64,000 bases of DNA from Chloroflexota bacterium (lineage in GTDB: Bacteria > Chloroflexota > Anaerolineae > Aggregatilineales > J027). The notes beneath the pieces were generated by a model, which worked only from the letters and a program-made list of their open reading frames with translations, ran no database searches and was not told where the DNA came from. Below, one piece after another: positions 34,292 through 44,026 of this stretch. Both the position numbers and the translations under genes were made by a program. Location of the stretch: contig JACRBG010000055.1 of assembly GCA_016234595.1 (NCBI GenBank), positions 186,001-250,000 on the forward strand. The letters run 5' to 3'. Each line of letters begins with the position of its first letter. The first letter of the stretch is position 1.

Positions 34292-37200
34292 ATGTTTCGT
34301 CATCAAGTGTATCGTCAATTTTCTCAACTCTTCGTCTTAATATTTGCCTTCATTCTCGTCTCCCTAAATTTTGCCCCCGCCTCCCCTGCCAACGCGACTG
34401 GGCGAGTGTTATGTGTCCGAACGGATGCATGGGCGACCGGAGATTTGGTAACAATCGTCGTCTATACAGGCACCCTGACCGACCCCAACTTGTGCGATGC
34501 ACCGGGGGTAATGGAATATGTAGATGTCAACAGCATTGATCTAAATTCCATCAACTTTGCCGGAGCACTGCCTTTAAGCAAAACAATCTACGATGTCAAC
34601 AACGACACGACGGGTGATCTCGTCATGCAATATCGGTTGCAAGACATCCGCAGTATTGAACAATATGGCTGGTGGGGTGCCATTGTGGGCAATACCCTCA
34701 ACGGTGATCAATTATATGGGCCAGATATGGTCGAATTTGTTTCCGTACTGCCCATTCCCCCTGCTCCACCCAATCAACCCATCATTGTGACGCAACCCCC
34801 GGTGGTGGGTGTCACCCAACTGCCGCCTCCCACTGAACCAGTAATTGTTCAGCCGCCTAGCGTACTGCCATTAGTCGTCAGTTATATACGGCCTGTCATT
34901 GAAAGCGAGCCTGTCACCAATATCAACCAGACGGCTTTCCAAGTTGCCGCTTTCGATCCAAATGTAGGCAGTGCGGATGGAAGTGGGATTGCCCAAGTCA
35001 ATTTTCAATTGGTTGGCCCATCAGGTACGACGCTCTATACGCATAGTGAAAGCAACGCGACCTATTGTGCCTTTACCGACCAAAACAACACTTGCTTACC
35101 AATGCCAAGTGATATGTATGCAGGTCTAACGGCAGGCACCTATATTGTAATGGCTCAAGCTGTCACTTTTAATGGCGTCGCTTCGCCTTGGGTCAATCGC
35201 ATATTTGTTGTAAGTGGCACAACCCCGCCTCCCTCAACTGGCAGCACGGTTACTCCACCTCCCACCCAACCGGGCCAAATTCTACCGATCGTGACTTTTG
35301 CCCAACCTGTCAGTGAAGGTCAGGCCATTAACTCAATTGGACAGACGGGTTTTCAAGTCATTGCCTTCGACCCCCTCACGGGATCAGCTAATGGCAGCGG
35401 CATTGCCCAAGTCAGCTTTGAACTCTATGGGCCAAATGCGGCATTGATCTATCAGCATACCGAAGGCACCGCCATCTATTGTGCCTACACCGATCAAAAT
35501 GGGGTGTGCCTGCCCATGCCCAGCGACGCCTATGCCGCCCTAACCAATGGCGTCTATACCCTCAGAGTGCAAGCTACCAATAACAGAGGCCAGCTTTCAG
35601 GATGGATTAGCCGCACTTTCAATTTCACGGGGAGAACTACACCTACCCCCACCACACCTGTGCCAACGACCCCAGCGCCGACTACACCCACCGCAGGTAT
35701 CACGGTGCAAATGGTGACTCCCGCTGGTAATGGGGCAACTTTTACCACCCGCGACCAGACTCGTTTCCAAGTGATGGCTTTCAACAGCGCCGCTGGAACC
35801 CAAGATGGATCAGGCATCGCCAGTGTCAATTTCCAACTGGTGAATATGTCAAGTGGCAGCATCGTCTATACAGGTACGGAAAATACTCAACCATACTGTA
35901 CCTTTACCGACACCCGTAATCGCTGCCAACCCATGACAACGGCACTCTATCGGCAATTACAAGCAGGCTATTACAAACTGCGCGCTCAAGCCGTTGCCAC
36001 CAATGGTCAAACCTCCAATTGGATTGAATGCACCTTGATTCTAAGCAAGGGGGGCACGGTTACGCCAACAGCCACTACCCCTGTGCCAACCACTCCAGCC
36101 CCTACCACGCCTGCACCAACAACTCCGGCGCCGACTACCCCGGCACCACAGCCGCTGTTCCTGAATATTGTCAGTCCAGCCAGCAGCAATCAGGCCATCA
36201 CGAATATTTCACAGACAGGCTTCCAAGCGATTGCCTATAACCCAGCCGTCGGTACGCAAGACGGGGCAGGCGTGGCGAGTGTGGCCTTTGAAATCTTGAA
36301 TCCAGCAGGTCAGTCTATTCATACCCGTACCGAAACCACGGCCGCTTTCTGCGCTTTTTCTGGCGACACACCCTGCAATGTCATGCCTGATACCTTATAT
36401 ACCAGCCTTACCAATGGCACCTATACGCTGCGGGTACAGATGACAGCCGCAACTGGGACAGTCACTGCATGGGTCAGCAAGACATTTGTCATTAATCGGG
36501 CGACCCCAACAACCCCTGCGCCAACGACTCCAGCCCCAACCACTCCAGCCCCAACCACTCCGGCTCCCACGACTCCCGCACCGACCACACCTGCGCCAAC
36601 AACGCCAGTTCCTACCACTCCGGCCCCAACGACACCTGCTCCCACAACTCCCGCACCAAACGGACGTACTTTCTATGTTGCGCCAACGGGTCAAGATAGC
36701 AACGCAGGTAGCGAGACCGCGCCCTATCGCACTATCCAATATGCGGCTGGCCGTGCCCAACCCGGTGACACCATCATTGTCCGCGCTGGCACCTATTATG
36801 AAAAAGTCACGCCCAATTCTGGGACGGTCAACGCGCCAGTCACCATCAAAGGCTACCCCGGCGAACGCCCACTCATTGACGGTGACAACCGCGTCTATCG
36901 CAATATCGAAGTCATTGCCAAGAGCTATATCGTATTCGAGAACCTCCGCGTCGAAGAGCCTGTAGATGTCTGGGCACATATCGAAAATTCTGACCACATC
37001 ACCCTTCAGAATATCGAATTTATGAACCCGACCTATCCCAGTGGGATGCAGCGCAATTTCTATGGCGTTACCCTGCGCTATAGTTCCTATAACAAGATTC
37101 TGAACTCCCGTTTTGACCACTGGGGTCGCTATCAGGGTGGGGATCAAGAAGGCAATCACATCGGTATCATCGGCGACATGACTCGCGGTGGCTATAACCT

Positions 37201-38287
37201 AATTGAAGGCAACTACTTCACCTATGGCGCCCAAGGCTGCATCATTGTGAACGGGCCACTTAATGTCATCCGTAACAACATTTTCGACAACGACTGGCAA
37301 AAAGGTATCTACTTGGGCTACTTTGTAAACCCCGGTGACGCTCCTCCTGGCACCGTCTATCCAGCCTACCGTAACTTGGTCGAAGGCAATACCTTCCTAC
37401 GCTCCAACAATTCCGAGGTAGATCATGGCGGCCTAGGTTATGAAGAAACCGCTGTCGGCAGCATCTTCCGCCGTAACGTCATCCGCAACACCGACCATCT
37501 CGGCTTGATTGTCACGGTCTTTGGCAACTATGCTCCGCTAGACTATGGCAACCACATCTTCAATAACACCATCGTCAACAATGGCCTCGATCGCTTTGAA
37601 TGGATGGGCACAGGCATCTCGATTACCAATCACGGGTTAGGCACCGAATTGCACGATGATATTGTCAAAAACAATATCATCTATGGCAATTTGGCGGGTG
37701 CGGGCAACAACCCTGTCCAACTAAGCCTCGAAATTTCGGGCAGCAGCAATCGTCCACCCTTTGGCGGCATGATCGTTGCGGGCAACTTGATTGAAAACCC
37801 GCGTGCCACTACCTGTCAACAAAACCTGAACGCCAATAACAATGGTGGCGGTGAATGCCCTATCTATGTCGAAGGCGTTGGCGATGGCAATGTCCAGTGG
37901 TTCAACACACGCTATCCCCAAACATTCTGGGGCAACCGCGAAGGCAATCCGAATTTCGTCGCCTATAATCCTTCGGCCAATCAATTTGATTTGCACTTGC
38001 AAGCCAACTCACCAGCCATTGATGCAGGTGTCAGCCTGACCGAAACCGTCAGTGCGGGTTCCGGCACAACCATCCAACTCAGGGATGCAGGTTACTTCCA
38101 TGCGGGTTATAACGGCATGATTGCGGCAGACTCCATCCGGGTCGGCAGCGAAACCGTGACCATCACCAGCATCAATTACGATACCAACACCATCACCGTT
38201 GACCGTGCCATTTCTTGGAACGCCAATACCCCTGTCAACCTTCCTTTCAATGGGAATGGCCCCGATATCGGTGCTTTCGAACGCTAG
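34292..38287 (+). CDS. large secreted four-repeat, Pro/Thr-linked beta-helix protein
   Basis: 1331 residues from the ATG at 34292, preceded by AAGGAG. The signal peptide is clear (LFVLIFAFILVSLNFAPASPANA). A unique N-domain of about 130 residues is followed by four homologous units of about 110 residues (near 34870-35215, 35282-35632, 35698-36045, 36160-36495). Each has an FQV-AFDP-type strand, a D-GSGIA or GAGVA turn and paired cysteines before an MPSD/MPDT-like motif. Linkers built of TTPAP/TTPVP repeats join them and lengthen towards the C-terminus. The last 540 residues, starting TFYVAPTGQDSNAG, form a right-handed beta-helix domain. That domain is paralogous to the protein at 1-930. It is probably exported and binds or modifies a polysaccharide; catalytic residues are not assigned. 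Confidence 0.85.
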   Translation: MFRHQVYRQFSQLFVLIFAFILVSLNFAPASPANATGRVLCVRTDAWATGDLVTIVVYTGTLTDPNLCDAPGVMEYVDVNSIDLNSINFAGALPLSKTIYDVNNDTTGDLVMQYRLQDIRSIEQYGWWGAIVGNTLNGDQLYGPDMVEFVSVLPIPPAPPNQPIIVTQPPVVGVTQLPPPTEPVIVQPPSVLPLVVSYIRPVIESEPVTNINQTAFQVAAFDPNVGSADGSGIAQVNFQLVGPSGTTLYTHSESNATYCAFTDQNNTCLPMPSDMYAGLTAGTYIVMAQAVTFNGVASPWVNRIFVVSGTTPPPSTGSTVTPPPTQPGQILPIVTFAQPVSEGQAINSIGQTGFQVIAFDPLTGSANGSGIAQVSFELYGPNAALIYQHTEGTAIYCAYTDQNGVCLPMPSDAYAALTNGVYTLRVQATNNRGQLSGWISRTFNFTGRTTPTPTTPVPTTPAPTTPTAGITVQMVTPAGNGATFTTRDQTRFQVMAFNSAAGTQDGSGIASVNFQLVNMSSGSIVYTGTENTQPYCTFTDTRNRCQPMTTALYRQLQAGYYKLRAQAVATNGQTSNWIECTLILSKGGTVTPTATTPVPTTPAPTTPAPTTPAPTTPAPQPLFLNIVSPASSNQAITNISQTGFQAIAYNPAVGTQDGAGVASVAFEILNPAGQSIHTRTETTAAFCAFSGDTPCNVMPDTLYTSLTNGTYTLRVQMTAATGTVTAWVSKTFVINRATPTTPAPTTPAPTTPAPTTPAPTTPAPTTPAPTTPVPTTPAPTTPAPTTPAPNGRTFYVAPTGQDSNAGSETAPYRTIQYAAGRAQPGDTIIVRAGTYYEKVTPNSGTVNAPVTIKGYPGERPLIDGDNRVYRNIEVIAKSYIVFENLRVEEPVDVWAHIENSDHITLQNIEFMNPTYPSGMQRNFYGVTLRYSSYNKILNSRFDHWGRYQGGDQEGNHIGIIGDMTRGGYNLIEGNYFTYGAQGCIIVNGPLNVIRNNIFDNDWQKGIYLGYFVNPGDAPPGTVYPAYRNLVEGNTFLRSNNSEVDHGGLGYEETAVGSIFRRNVIRNTDHLGLIVTVFGNYAPLDYGNHIFNNTIVNNGLDRFEWMGTGISITNHGLGTELHDDIVKNNIIYGNLAGAGNNPVQLSLEISGSSNRPPFGGMIVAGNLIENPRATTCQQNLNANNNGGGECPIYVEGVGDGNVQWFNTRYPQTFWGNREGNPNFVAYNPSANQFDLHLQANSPAIDAGVSLTETVSAGSGTTIQLRDAGYFHAGYNGMIAADSIRVGSETVTITSINYDTNTITVDRAISWNANTPVNLPFNGNGPDIGAFER
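36502..36657 (+). repeat. tandem 15-bp coding repeat (TTPAP linker)
   Basis: About ten degenerate copies of a 15-bp unit encode consecutive TTPAP (one TTPVP) repeats between the fourth repeat domain and the beta-helix domain. Related but shorter tracts occur at 36061-36147 and 35641-35690. Synonymous variation between units (CCA/CCG/CCT, ACC/ACG/ACT) shows they are not freshly duplicated. Confidence 0.85.
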
Positions 38288-38307
38288 TCCCCGCGGTACC
38301 CCTCAAA

Positions 38308-38344
38308 TCCCCTCTCCCAATGGAACGCTCTACGGGAGAGGGGA
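38308..38344. terminator. hairpin between convergent genes
   Basis: A perfect 11-bp stem, TCCCCTCTCCC (38308-38318) with GGGAGAGGGGA (38334-38344), has a 15-nt loop and lies between the secreted protein stop (38287) and the convergent methyltransferase stop (38351). The T-tract on the + side is weak (CACCCTTTATT), but position and stem strength support termination in both directions. Confidence 0.6.
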
Positions 38345-38350
38345 CACCCT

Positions 38351-39421
38351 TTATTCAATTTTTGGTCGCAAAAATAAACACACTTCTTGACGATTACTCA
38401 CCAGTTGCCGCACTTGCATAATCTTGTAGGCTTGCCGCAAAATGCGAAAAGAATGATCCATCAGCCGTCGCATATTCGGTTGACGCAGTTTCAAGGTCAC
38501 AATCGCCAACCCATCCGGACGCAGTAATTTCGCATACTGAACCATCAAGCGGCTCGAATCTTGGGCATCCATCCGCATATCATTGGTAATGACATCAAAT
38601 GGCCCTTCAGCTTGTGGCAAATAGTTTTCAGCAGTCATGCCGCGATACATTACCATTGGGTCGTCAAGCAAATTGGGGTACATCTCTGTCGGCGCCACAG
38701 CAGTCACTTTTAAACCCCGCTGGCGTAAGACCATCGTCCAAGCCCCCGGCGCAGCCCCTAAATCAAGTGCATGGTCGCCCTCGCGCAACCGAATCCCAAA
38801 ATCAGTCAATGCTTCCAACAATTTATATCCAGCGCGATTTGGCATCTGAACCTTATAAGGGCGTACACCTCCCGCGTAGGGGGAAATATTTTGATTCGCC
38901 CATGATACCCCCATAAAAACCCGCCACTTTGTATGTTGACGGGCAATCGCTACTGATAAAATTTTGCCTGTTACAGCTGGTGATGGCCCTTCCCATCGCT
39001 GGAAGAATTGCACTACTTCGTTAAATGGGGGCATCGCAACAGCATCCGCTCCATTCACCATATCCGGCAAAATTCGCGCTTGAATAGTCGCCGTGGGATG
39101 TTGCGACATCAATTTTTCAATGGCTTGCTTCACGCTGGAAATATCCAACGACACTGTCTTTTGGATGGGGAATAGATGGTGCAGATAAATGGGCAGGTGC
39201 TCCCGAAAGGGGCGGGTCAGTTGGTCAAACGAAACAGGGGCTTGAATCAGTAAACAACCCGGACTGAGGGTGTCTAGTACAATGATAGACGGGTGAGAAC
39301 GACAAATTTCGTTAACAGCGAGTTCGACAAAATAGGGTGAGCAGGTAAGTATTGAATGGTTCACACTCCTTGTATAGGGTGCCACAATCTCCCCAATTGG
39401 TGTGGCAATTAAATGTTCCAT
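38351..39421 (-). CDS. FtsJ/RlmM-like SAM-dependent methyltransferase
   Basis: 356 residues. The C-terminal half is a Rossmann methyltransferase of the FtsJ/RrmJ type: ALDLGAAPGAWTMVLRQRG (motif I), VTAVAP, FDVITNDMRMD, LLRPDGLAIVTLKLRQP and a C-terminal VCLFLR strand. The N-terminal 180 residues may be a substrate-recognition domain, as in 23S rRNA methyltransferase RlmM, though this was not confirmed. It probably methylates RNA at a ribose 2'-O. A TATAAT lies just 5 bp before the ATG with no ribosome binding site, suggesting a leaderless message. Confidence 0.8.
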   Translation of the reverse strand: MEHLIATPIGEIVAPYTRSVNHSILTCSPYFVELAVNEICRSHPSIIVLDTLSPGCLLIQAPVSFDQLTRPFREHLPIYLHHLFPIQKTVSLDISSVKQAIEKLMSQHPTATIQARILPDMVNGADAVAMPPFNEVVQFFQRWEGPSPAVTGKILSVAIARQHTKWRVFMGVSWANQNISPYAGGVRPYKVQMPNRAGYKLLEALTDFGIRLREGDHALDLGAAPGAWTMVLRQRGLKVTAVAPTEMYPNLLDDPMVMYRGMTAENYLPQAEGPFDVITNDMRMDAQDSSRLMVQYAKLLRPDGLAIVTLKLRQPNMRRLMDHSFRILRQAYKIMQVRQLVSNRQEVCLFLRPKIE

Positions 39422-39426
39422 CTAAA

Positions 39427-39432
39427 ATTATA
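39427..39432 (-). promoter_or_regulatory. -10 element giving a leaderless methyltransferase mRNA
   Basis: On the minus strand TATAAT ends 5 bp before the A of the ATG at 39421. Transcription would normally start 6-7 bp after the -10, so at or within a base of the start codon. No good -35 is present. Confidence 0.5.
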
Positions 39433-39546
39433 ACGATATTTTTACACCTTGCCGCAGTAAGAATAAAGGCTGTGGATAGCTCGGATATATAAACGGACGA
39501 AAGTCCGCATGAAAAAGAAATGAACTCAAGTAAGTGAGAAAAAGGC

Positions 39547-40464
39547 ATGACCCCAACCCATGCACCGCTCTTTGGTGTCAATGTTGACCCCACCACCGAC
39601 GAACTGACCGAATCATTTGCCCGTACCCAACTAGCTGATCAGCTCGGCTTGGATATGGTCACGATTCAAGACCACCCCTATAACAAACGTTTCTTGGATA
39701 CATGGACTTTGTTGAGCGCGTTGGCAATGAAAACTGAGCATGTCCATCTCGGCACCAACGTCGCCAATTTACCTCTCCGCCCACCTGCCATGTTAGCCAA
39801 AGCTGCTGCTTCACTGGATGTGCTCTCCAATGGGCGAGTCGAACTTGGCTTAGGGGCTGGCGCTTTTTGGCAAGGCGTCAACGCCTATGGTGGCCCAACC
39901 CGGACGCCCAGTGAAGCCTACACAGCTTTTGAAGAGGCCCTGCATATTTTGCGCGGGATGTGGAATAACACTGGGCGATCTTTCACCTATAAAGGCCTGT
40001 TTTATCAAGTGCAAGGTGCTCAACCCGGCCCCGCCCCCAAACACCCGATTCGTATTTGGGTGGGTGCGTCTGGTCCCAAAATGCTGCGTTTAACGGGTCG
40101 CATGGCCGATGGGGTGTTGGTCTCCAGCACCTATGAGCCGCCCCAGCGACTGCTAGAAATCAATAAGCTGATTGATGAAGGCGCGGAACAGGCAGGTCGC
40201 CTAACCACCGATATTCGACGGGGCTATAACCTAATGGGCATGGTAGATTTTGGGCAAATCGGTGGCAAACCAGCTGGATTAACTCCGGGTGTGATCTACG
40301 GCAATGTGCGCGATTGGGTCGAGGAGCTAACACGGCTTTATGCCGACTATCGCCAAGACACCTTTTTGTTCTGGCCTGTCGGCGATGAGCCATTGACACA
40401 AATCGAGGTATTTGCCAAAGAAATCGCGCCAGCCGTTAGGGCTGCCCTACCAACTAACACCTAA
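39547..40464 (+). CDS. LLM-class flavin-dependent oxidoreductase
   Basis: 305 residues of the luciferase-like monooxygenase fold (TIM barrel). Visible family stretches are FGVNVDPTTDEL at the N-terminus, GLDMVTIQDHPYNKRFLDTW, VHLGTNVANLPLRPPAMLAK, LGLGAGAFWQ and IWVGASGPKMLRLTGRMADG. Members use FMN or coenzyme F420; Chloroflexota often carry F420-dependent ones, but the cofactor cannot be read here. The protein is cytosolic. It is divergent from the methyltransferase gene (125 bp) and convergent with the rhodanese gene. Confidence 0.85.
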   Translation: MTPTHAPLFGVNVDPTTDELTESFARTQLADQLGLDMVTIQDHPYNKRFLDTWTLLSALAMKTEHVHLGTNVANLPLRPPAMLAKAAASLDVLSNGRVELGLGAGAFWQGVNAYGGPTRTPSEAYTAFEEALHILRGMWNNTGRSFTYKGLFYQVQGAQPGPAPKHPIRIWVGASGPKMLRLTGRMADGVLVSSTYEPPQRLLEINKLIDEGAEQAGRLTTDIRRGYNLMGMVDFGQIGGKPAGLTPGVIYGNVRDWVEELTRLYADYRQDTFLFWPVGDEPLTQIEVFAKEIAPAVRAALPTNT

Positions 40465-40469
40465 TTCCG

Positions 40470-40506
40470 AACCCCTCCCCTAAGTTATGATGAGGAAGGG
40501 TTTGCT
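40470..40506. terminator. terminator between convergent LLM and rhodanese genes
   Basis: AACCCCTCC (40470-40478) pairs with GGAAGGGTT (40494-40502) through a 9-bp stem with one C-A mismatch, followed by TTGCTTTTT on the + strand. Confidence 0.55.
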
Positions 40507-40513
40507 TTTTCAA

Positions 40514-41458
40514 CTATGGCCCAATTTCAATCGGGGTATCATCTTGATTGCCCCAATCTTCCCACGAGCCATCATACACTGCCACATACTCAAACCCCAT
40601 CAATCGCATCGTAAAATAGGCCACTGATGCCCGATGTCCGGTTTGACAATAGGTAACAATCATTTCTTTATCAGCCAAATTAAGCGACGCATACAAGGCC
40701 TCGAGCTCAGCCTGTGACTTAAAATAGCCATCTTCCAAATTATTCGTCCAACTCATATTAAACGCGCCGGGGATATGCCCACCATGTTCAGCTTGGACAG
40801 TCTCGCCTGAAAATTCTTTAGGACTCCGTGCATCAATCAATTGAACGGTGGCGTCATCCAAATGGGCCAGTACCCATTCCCGATCAACATTTCGCCCAGT
40901 TTGCGCCTCAACTTCATAAACTGTCGCCTCAATTTCAGGGGTATCGGTTTCTTGGGGCAAACCTGCTGCGTTCCATGCTGCCCATCCACCATTCAACAGT
41001 TTAAGATCGGCATGTCCGTAATAATCCAGTGTCCAGAACATCAAGGCCGCGTCCAATAAATTGTTGTCATCATAAATCACGATGGTCCTGTCAGGTGTCA
41101 AACCCCATTCACCCAATAAGAGCGATATCGTTTCCGCATCGGGCACTTGCGCCTTAATGCCATCCACCGTTGCCCGCACCGAGGCCACGTCCACTTGTAC
41201 CGCCCCCGGAATATGCCCTACGTCATATTGGTTTTTGGGGCGCATATCAATCACGGCCACATCATCCAAATTTTCAGCCAGCCCATCCACTTCAACTAGC
41301 AATTCAGGATGACCATATTCTTTTTCTGGTGTAGTTGTGCTGGTGGGGTCTTGCGCGGTCACATGGGGTACTGCATCCAACATCATCCCACCAATAACAG
41401 CCACTGTGCAAAACAGCGCCAGCCAGACCCACAAAAATTTTAAGTTACCCATCTTCAT
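40514..41458 (-). CDS. exported tandem-rhodanese sulfurtransferase
   Basis: 314 residues with an N-terminal signal or anchor segment ([19 protein letters not shown]). Two rhodanese domains follow: the first (about 50-170; [20 protein letters not shown]) has no active-site Cys, the second (about 185-305; [25 protein letters not shown]) ends in the active loop CQTGHR with catalytic Cys. This is the SseA/thiosulfate sulfurtransferase layout, transferring sulfane sulfur from thiosulfate or mercaptopyruvate to a thiophile. Export to the outside of the cytoplasmic membrane is predicted. Its ATG overlaps the stop codon of the hybrid kinase gene (ATGA), so the two are translationally coupled. Confidence 0.86.
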   Translation of the reverse strand: MKMGNLKFLWVWLALFCTVAVIGGMMLDAVPHVTAQDPTSTTTPEKEYGHPELLVEVDGLAENLDDVAVIDMRPKNQYDVGHIPGAVQVDVASVRATVDGIKAQVPDAETISLLLGEWGLTPDRTIVIYDDNNLLDAALMFWTLDYYGHADLKLLNGGWAAWNAAGLPQETDTPEIEATVYEVEAQTGRNVDREWVLAHLDDATVQLIDARSPKEFSGETVQAEHGGHIPGAFNMSWTNNLEDGYFKSQAELEALYASLNLADKEMIVTYCQTGHRASVAYFTMRLMGFEYVAVYDGSWEDWGNQDDTPIEIGP

Positions 41459-43629
41459 TTTGAGATTCCCTGTGTTAAGGCCATAATGCGGTCAAAACGA
41501 AAATTGTCTACCATATTGGTCAGCAACGATGCCAAATGGCTGTCTTGTGACTCAATTTCATGAATTAAGGCCATCGTTTCTTCAGTATCCGCCATACTTG
41601 CGGCATGATACAAATTTGCCACCCAATCCAAGGGCAATGACCGCAAAACATTCTGCGACAAATCTTGGGTGGATTTTACGTTCGAAGGCGTCAATAGCGG
41701 CTTCTTTTCTTCATACACAAATTGGACACCGAGGTATTGAGCGATCTTCTCAAAAATGGCCTCCTCCCGAAACGGTTTACGGATGAAATCATCACACCCC
41801 TGTTCCAAAATCGTCATGCGTTCGTGTTCAAAAACACTCGCAGTCAGGGCAATAATCAAAATGGATCGGCCTTTTTCGGTCGCCTTAATCTGTTTGGTCG
41901 CCGTATAGCCATCAATAACGGGCATCCGCATATCCATAAAAATCAGATGGGGCTGCCATTCTTCGCTGGCCTCTATGGCTTCTTTACCATCCGAAGCCTC
42001 ACGGAGTTCAAACCCCAATGGCTCAAGCAATCGCCACAATAAGGCTCGATTTTCCCAACGGTCTTCTGCAATTAAAATACGATAGGTCGGTTGGTTGGCG
42101 GCTAACCCAATGACGCGCTGGACAGCAGGCATATTACGGACATCCGCAGTGGGTGCAACCTTAGTCCGAATATCAAAAACAAAGGTTGACCCCTTTCCCA
42201 CCTCGCTTTTGGCCTCAATATTACCCCCCATCATCCGAACATATTGACGACTGATGGTTAACCCCAATCCCGTTCCTTCTTGTGATTTGATGCCTGTTTC
42301 AGATTGCACAAAGGCATCAAATAAATGGGGCAGCTCATGGGGAGCAATACCCGGCCCAGTATCCTCAACGGTAAAACGCAAAGTCGCCTGTTCACCTTCA
42401 ACCGAGGCCCGTTCAACCCACAGAGTTACGCCACCCTTCGTCGTGAATTTAATCGCGTTCCCCAGCAAATTAAGCAATACCTGACGCACCTTACTTTCAT
42501 CGCCTTGGACGTACTGTGGCACATCTACTGCCCGTTCCAACGTCAACAAAAGCCCTTTGTTTTCCGCCCGCACATGCAGCAGTTCTTCCAATGTATCGAG
42601 CAAGTTGAATAAATCGAAATTGGTGATATTGAGCGTCGTGTGCCCCGCCTCAATCTTCGACATTTCTAACACATCATTGATAAGTTCCAACAGATGCTCT
42701 CCACTGCGGGCAATCACCAAAAGATTTTCTTGCTGTGGCGCAGTCAAGTTAGCGTCGCGTTCCATCAATTGGGCAAACCCCAAAATTGCATTCATCGGGG
42801 TACGCAACTCATGGCTCATATTAGCGAGGAACTTGCTTTTAGCAAGATTAGCAGCTTCGGCTTCTTCTTTGGCTCGTTCCAATTCTTTCGTCTGCCGTGA
42901 AAGCTGCTGGGTGCGGGTGTCGACCAGTCGTTCAAGGTTCTCACGCGCGGCTCGCAATTGCATGAAAGTGCGGTTCAACGTCTTTTCATATTGCCACGAA
43001 ACCAACGTCACAATCCACCAAAAGATGATTGGCGCAGTGGAAAAGTCATCAAAAAATAGCGGGGAAAGCACAACGAGGGCGATAGTATTGAAAAGTGAAA
43101 CCCCAAAACTAGCCCGTGACCCGATCAATATGCCCGCCACAAGGCTTGAAACCCCTAACACATATTCAAAGCTAATGAGGCTCACCTTAGAGTCAACTGA
43201 AAGCGTATCCCAGTCGAAGATTAACAGCGTGACAACTGATGCTGACCAAATCAACAAAAGCTGACCATAGGTGTAAAAGTAGCTTGCCAGCCGGGTATAG
43301 CCTCTTTTGTTGAGTACAATGCTAGTCAAGCCGTGCAGCAAAACAACGACAAAAGTTCCTAAATTAGCAATAATGGCAAGGTTGATTTCGGTGTCGTTCA
43401 CCTCACCCTGCCCAAGTGTCCCCGTCAATTTGGTAATACTCAGCAAGGCAACTGACAACCCAAACAAAATACCAATAAGCAGCATCCACCCCATACTCAA
43501 AGCGTTCAGAATACTGGCTTTTCGCTCAAGGTCAGTTTGGATTTCAAGCGGGTCTAACAGCAAGGCAGTTTCAGGCGAAAGGTTAAACCGCCGTTGCAAG
43601 CGTACTACTAAGGAACTATCATCACTCAT
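41455..43629 (-). CDS. hybrid sensor histidine kinase with receiver domain
   Basis: 724 residues from the ATG at 43629, chosen because GAGG lies upstream; a TTG two codons earlier is the alternative. The N-terminal 215 residues contain about six membrane segments. A coiled coil (225-265) follows, then the HisKA domain with phospho-acceptor His near 273 ([10 protein letters not shown]). The HATPase domain has an N box near [14 protein letters not shown], plus [10 protein letters not shown] and GTGLGL. The receiver domain has [22 protein letters not shown] and FIRKPF. The sensor type is membrane-embedded without a large periplasmic domain. It lies in an operon with a receiver protein, a STAS protein and an exported rhodanese. 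Confidence 0.89.
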   Translation of the reverse strand: MSDDSSLVVRLQRRFNLSPETALLLDPLEIQTDLERKASILNALSMGWMLLIGILFGLSVALLSITKLTGTLGQGEVNDTEINLAIIANLGTFVVVLLHGLTSIVLNKRGYTRLASYFYTYGQLLLIWSASVVTLLIFDWDTLSVDSKVSLISFEYVLGVSSLVAGILIGSRASFGVSLFNTIALVVLSPLFFDDFSTAPIIFWWIVTLVSWQYEKTLNRTFMQLRAARENLERLVDTRTQQLSRQTKELERAKEEAEAANLAKSKFLANMSHELRTPMNAILGFAQLMERDANLTAPQQENLLVIARSGEHLLELINDVLEMSKIEAGHTTLNITNFDLFNLLDTLEELLHVRAENKGLLLTLERAVDVPQYVQGDESKVRQVLLNLLGNAIKFTTKGGVTLWVERASVEGEQATLRFTVEDTGPGIAPHELPHLFDAFVQSETGIKSQEGTGLGLTISRQYVRMMGGNIEAKSEVGKGSTFVFDIRTKVAPTADVRNMPAVQRVIGLAANQPTYRILIAEDRWENRALLWRLLEPLGFELREASDGKEAIEASEEWQPHLIFMDMRMPVIDGYTATKQIKATEKGRSILIIALTASVFEHERMTILEQGCDDFIRKPFREEAIFEKIAQYLGVQFVYEEKKPLLTPSNVKSTQDLSQNVLRSLPLDWVANLYHAASMADTEETMALIHEIESQDSHLASLLTNMVDNFRFDRIMALTQGISK

Positions 43630-43643
43630 CACCAACGCCTCAC

Positions 43644-44021
43644 TCAGGTTTGCAGATAATATTCGACTTTGCGTAATACCTCATCAAAGCGAAAAGGCTT
43701 GCTAATATAATCCACCGCCCCCGCCTCTGAAGCTCGAACTGTATCCACCTCACCTGCCAATGCACTGATAAAAATGACTGGGATATGCTGAAGCTGCGGG
43801 TCAGCTTTGAATTGAACACAAACCTCATAGCCATTCATATCAGGCATATTAATATCCAACAAAATCAAATCCGGCACAGCCACATGAGCCGCCGTGAGGG
43901 CCATTTGTCCGCTCAAAACAGCCCGGACTTTATAGCCCTCATCTTTCAACACCCCCGCCAAGATTTTCAGATTCTCTGGGGTATCATCTATGATCATAAT
44001 GTCGGACTGTGGCATAGCCAT
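43644..44021 (-). CDS. single-domain response regulator
   Basis: 125 residues, one CheY-like domain: acidic pair Asp12/Asp13 (IIDDTPEN), phospho-acceptor Asp56 ([15 protein letters not shown]), switch Ser in IFISALAGE and Lys in YISKPF. The DDTPENLK start is typical of receivers next to hybrid kinases. It lies 5 bp after the STAS gene and 14 bp before the hybrid kinase gene, so all three are probably co-transcribed. Confidence 0.88.
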   Translation of the reverse strand: MAMPQSDIMIIDDTPENLKILAGVLKDEGYKVRAVLSGQMALTAAHVAVPDLILLDINMPDMNGYEVCVQFKADPQLQHIPVIFISALAGEVDTVRASEAGAVDYISKPFRFDEVLRKVEYYLQT

Positions 44022-44026
44022 GTTCC

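Noticed and set aside
36502-36657. CRISPR-like array
   Set aside because: The repeats are contiguous 15-bp coding units in frame, without spacers.
36395-37159. Open frame of 254 codons on the minus strand
   Set aside because: It is antisense to the secreted protein gene; its Gly/Trp/Arg-rich part is a reading-frame artefact of the TTPAP-coding repeat.
42557-43264. Open frame of 235 codons on the + strand
   Set aside because: It is antisense to the hybrid kinase gene and Ser/Arg-rich with no domain.
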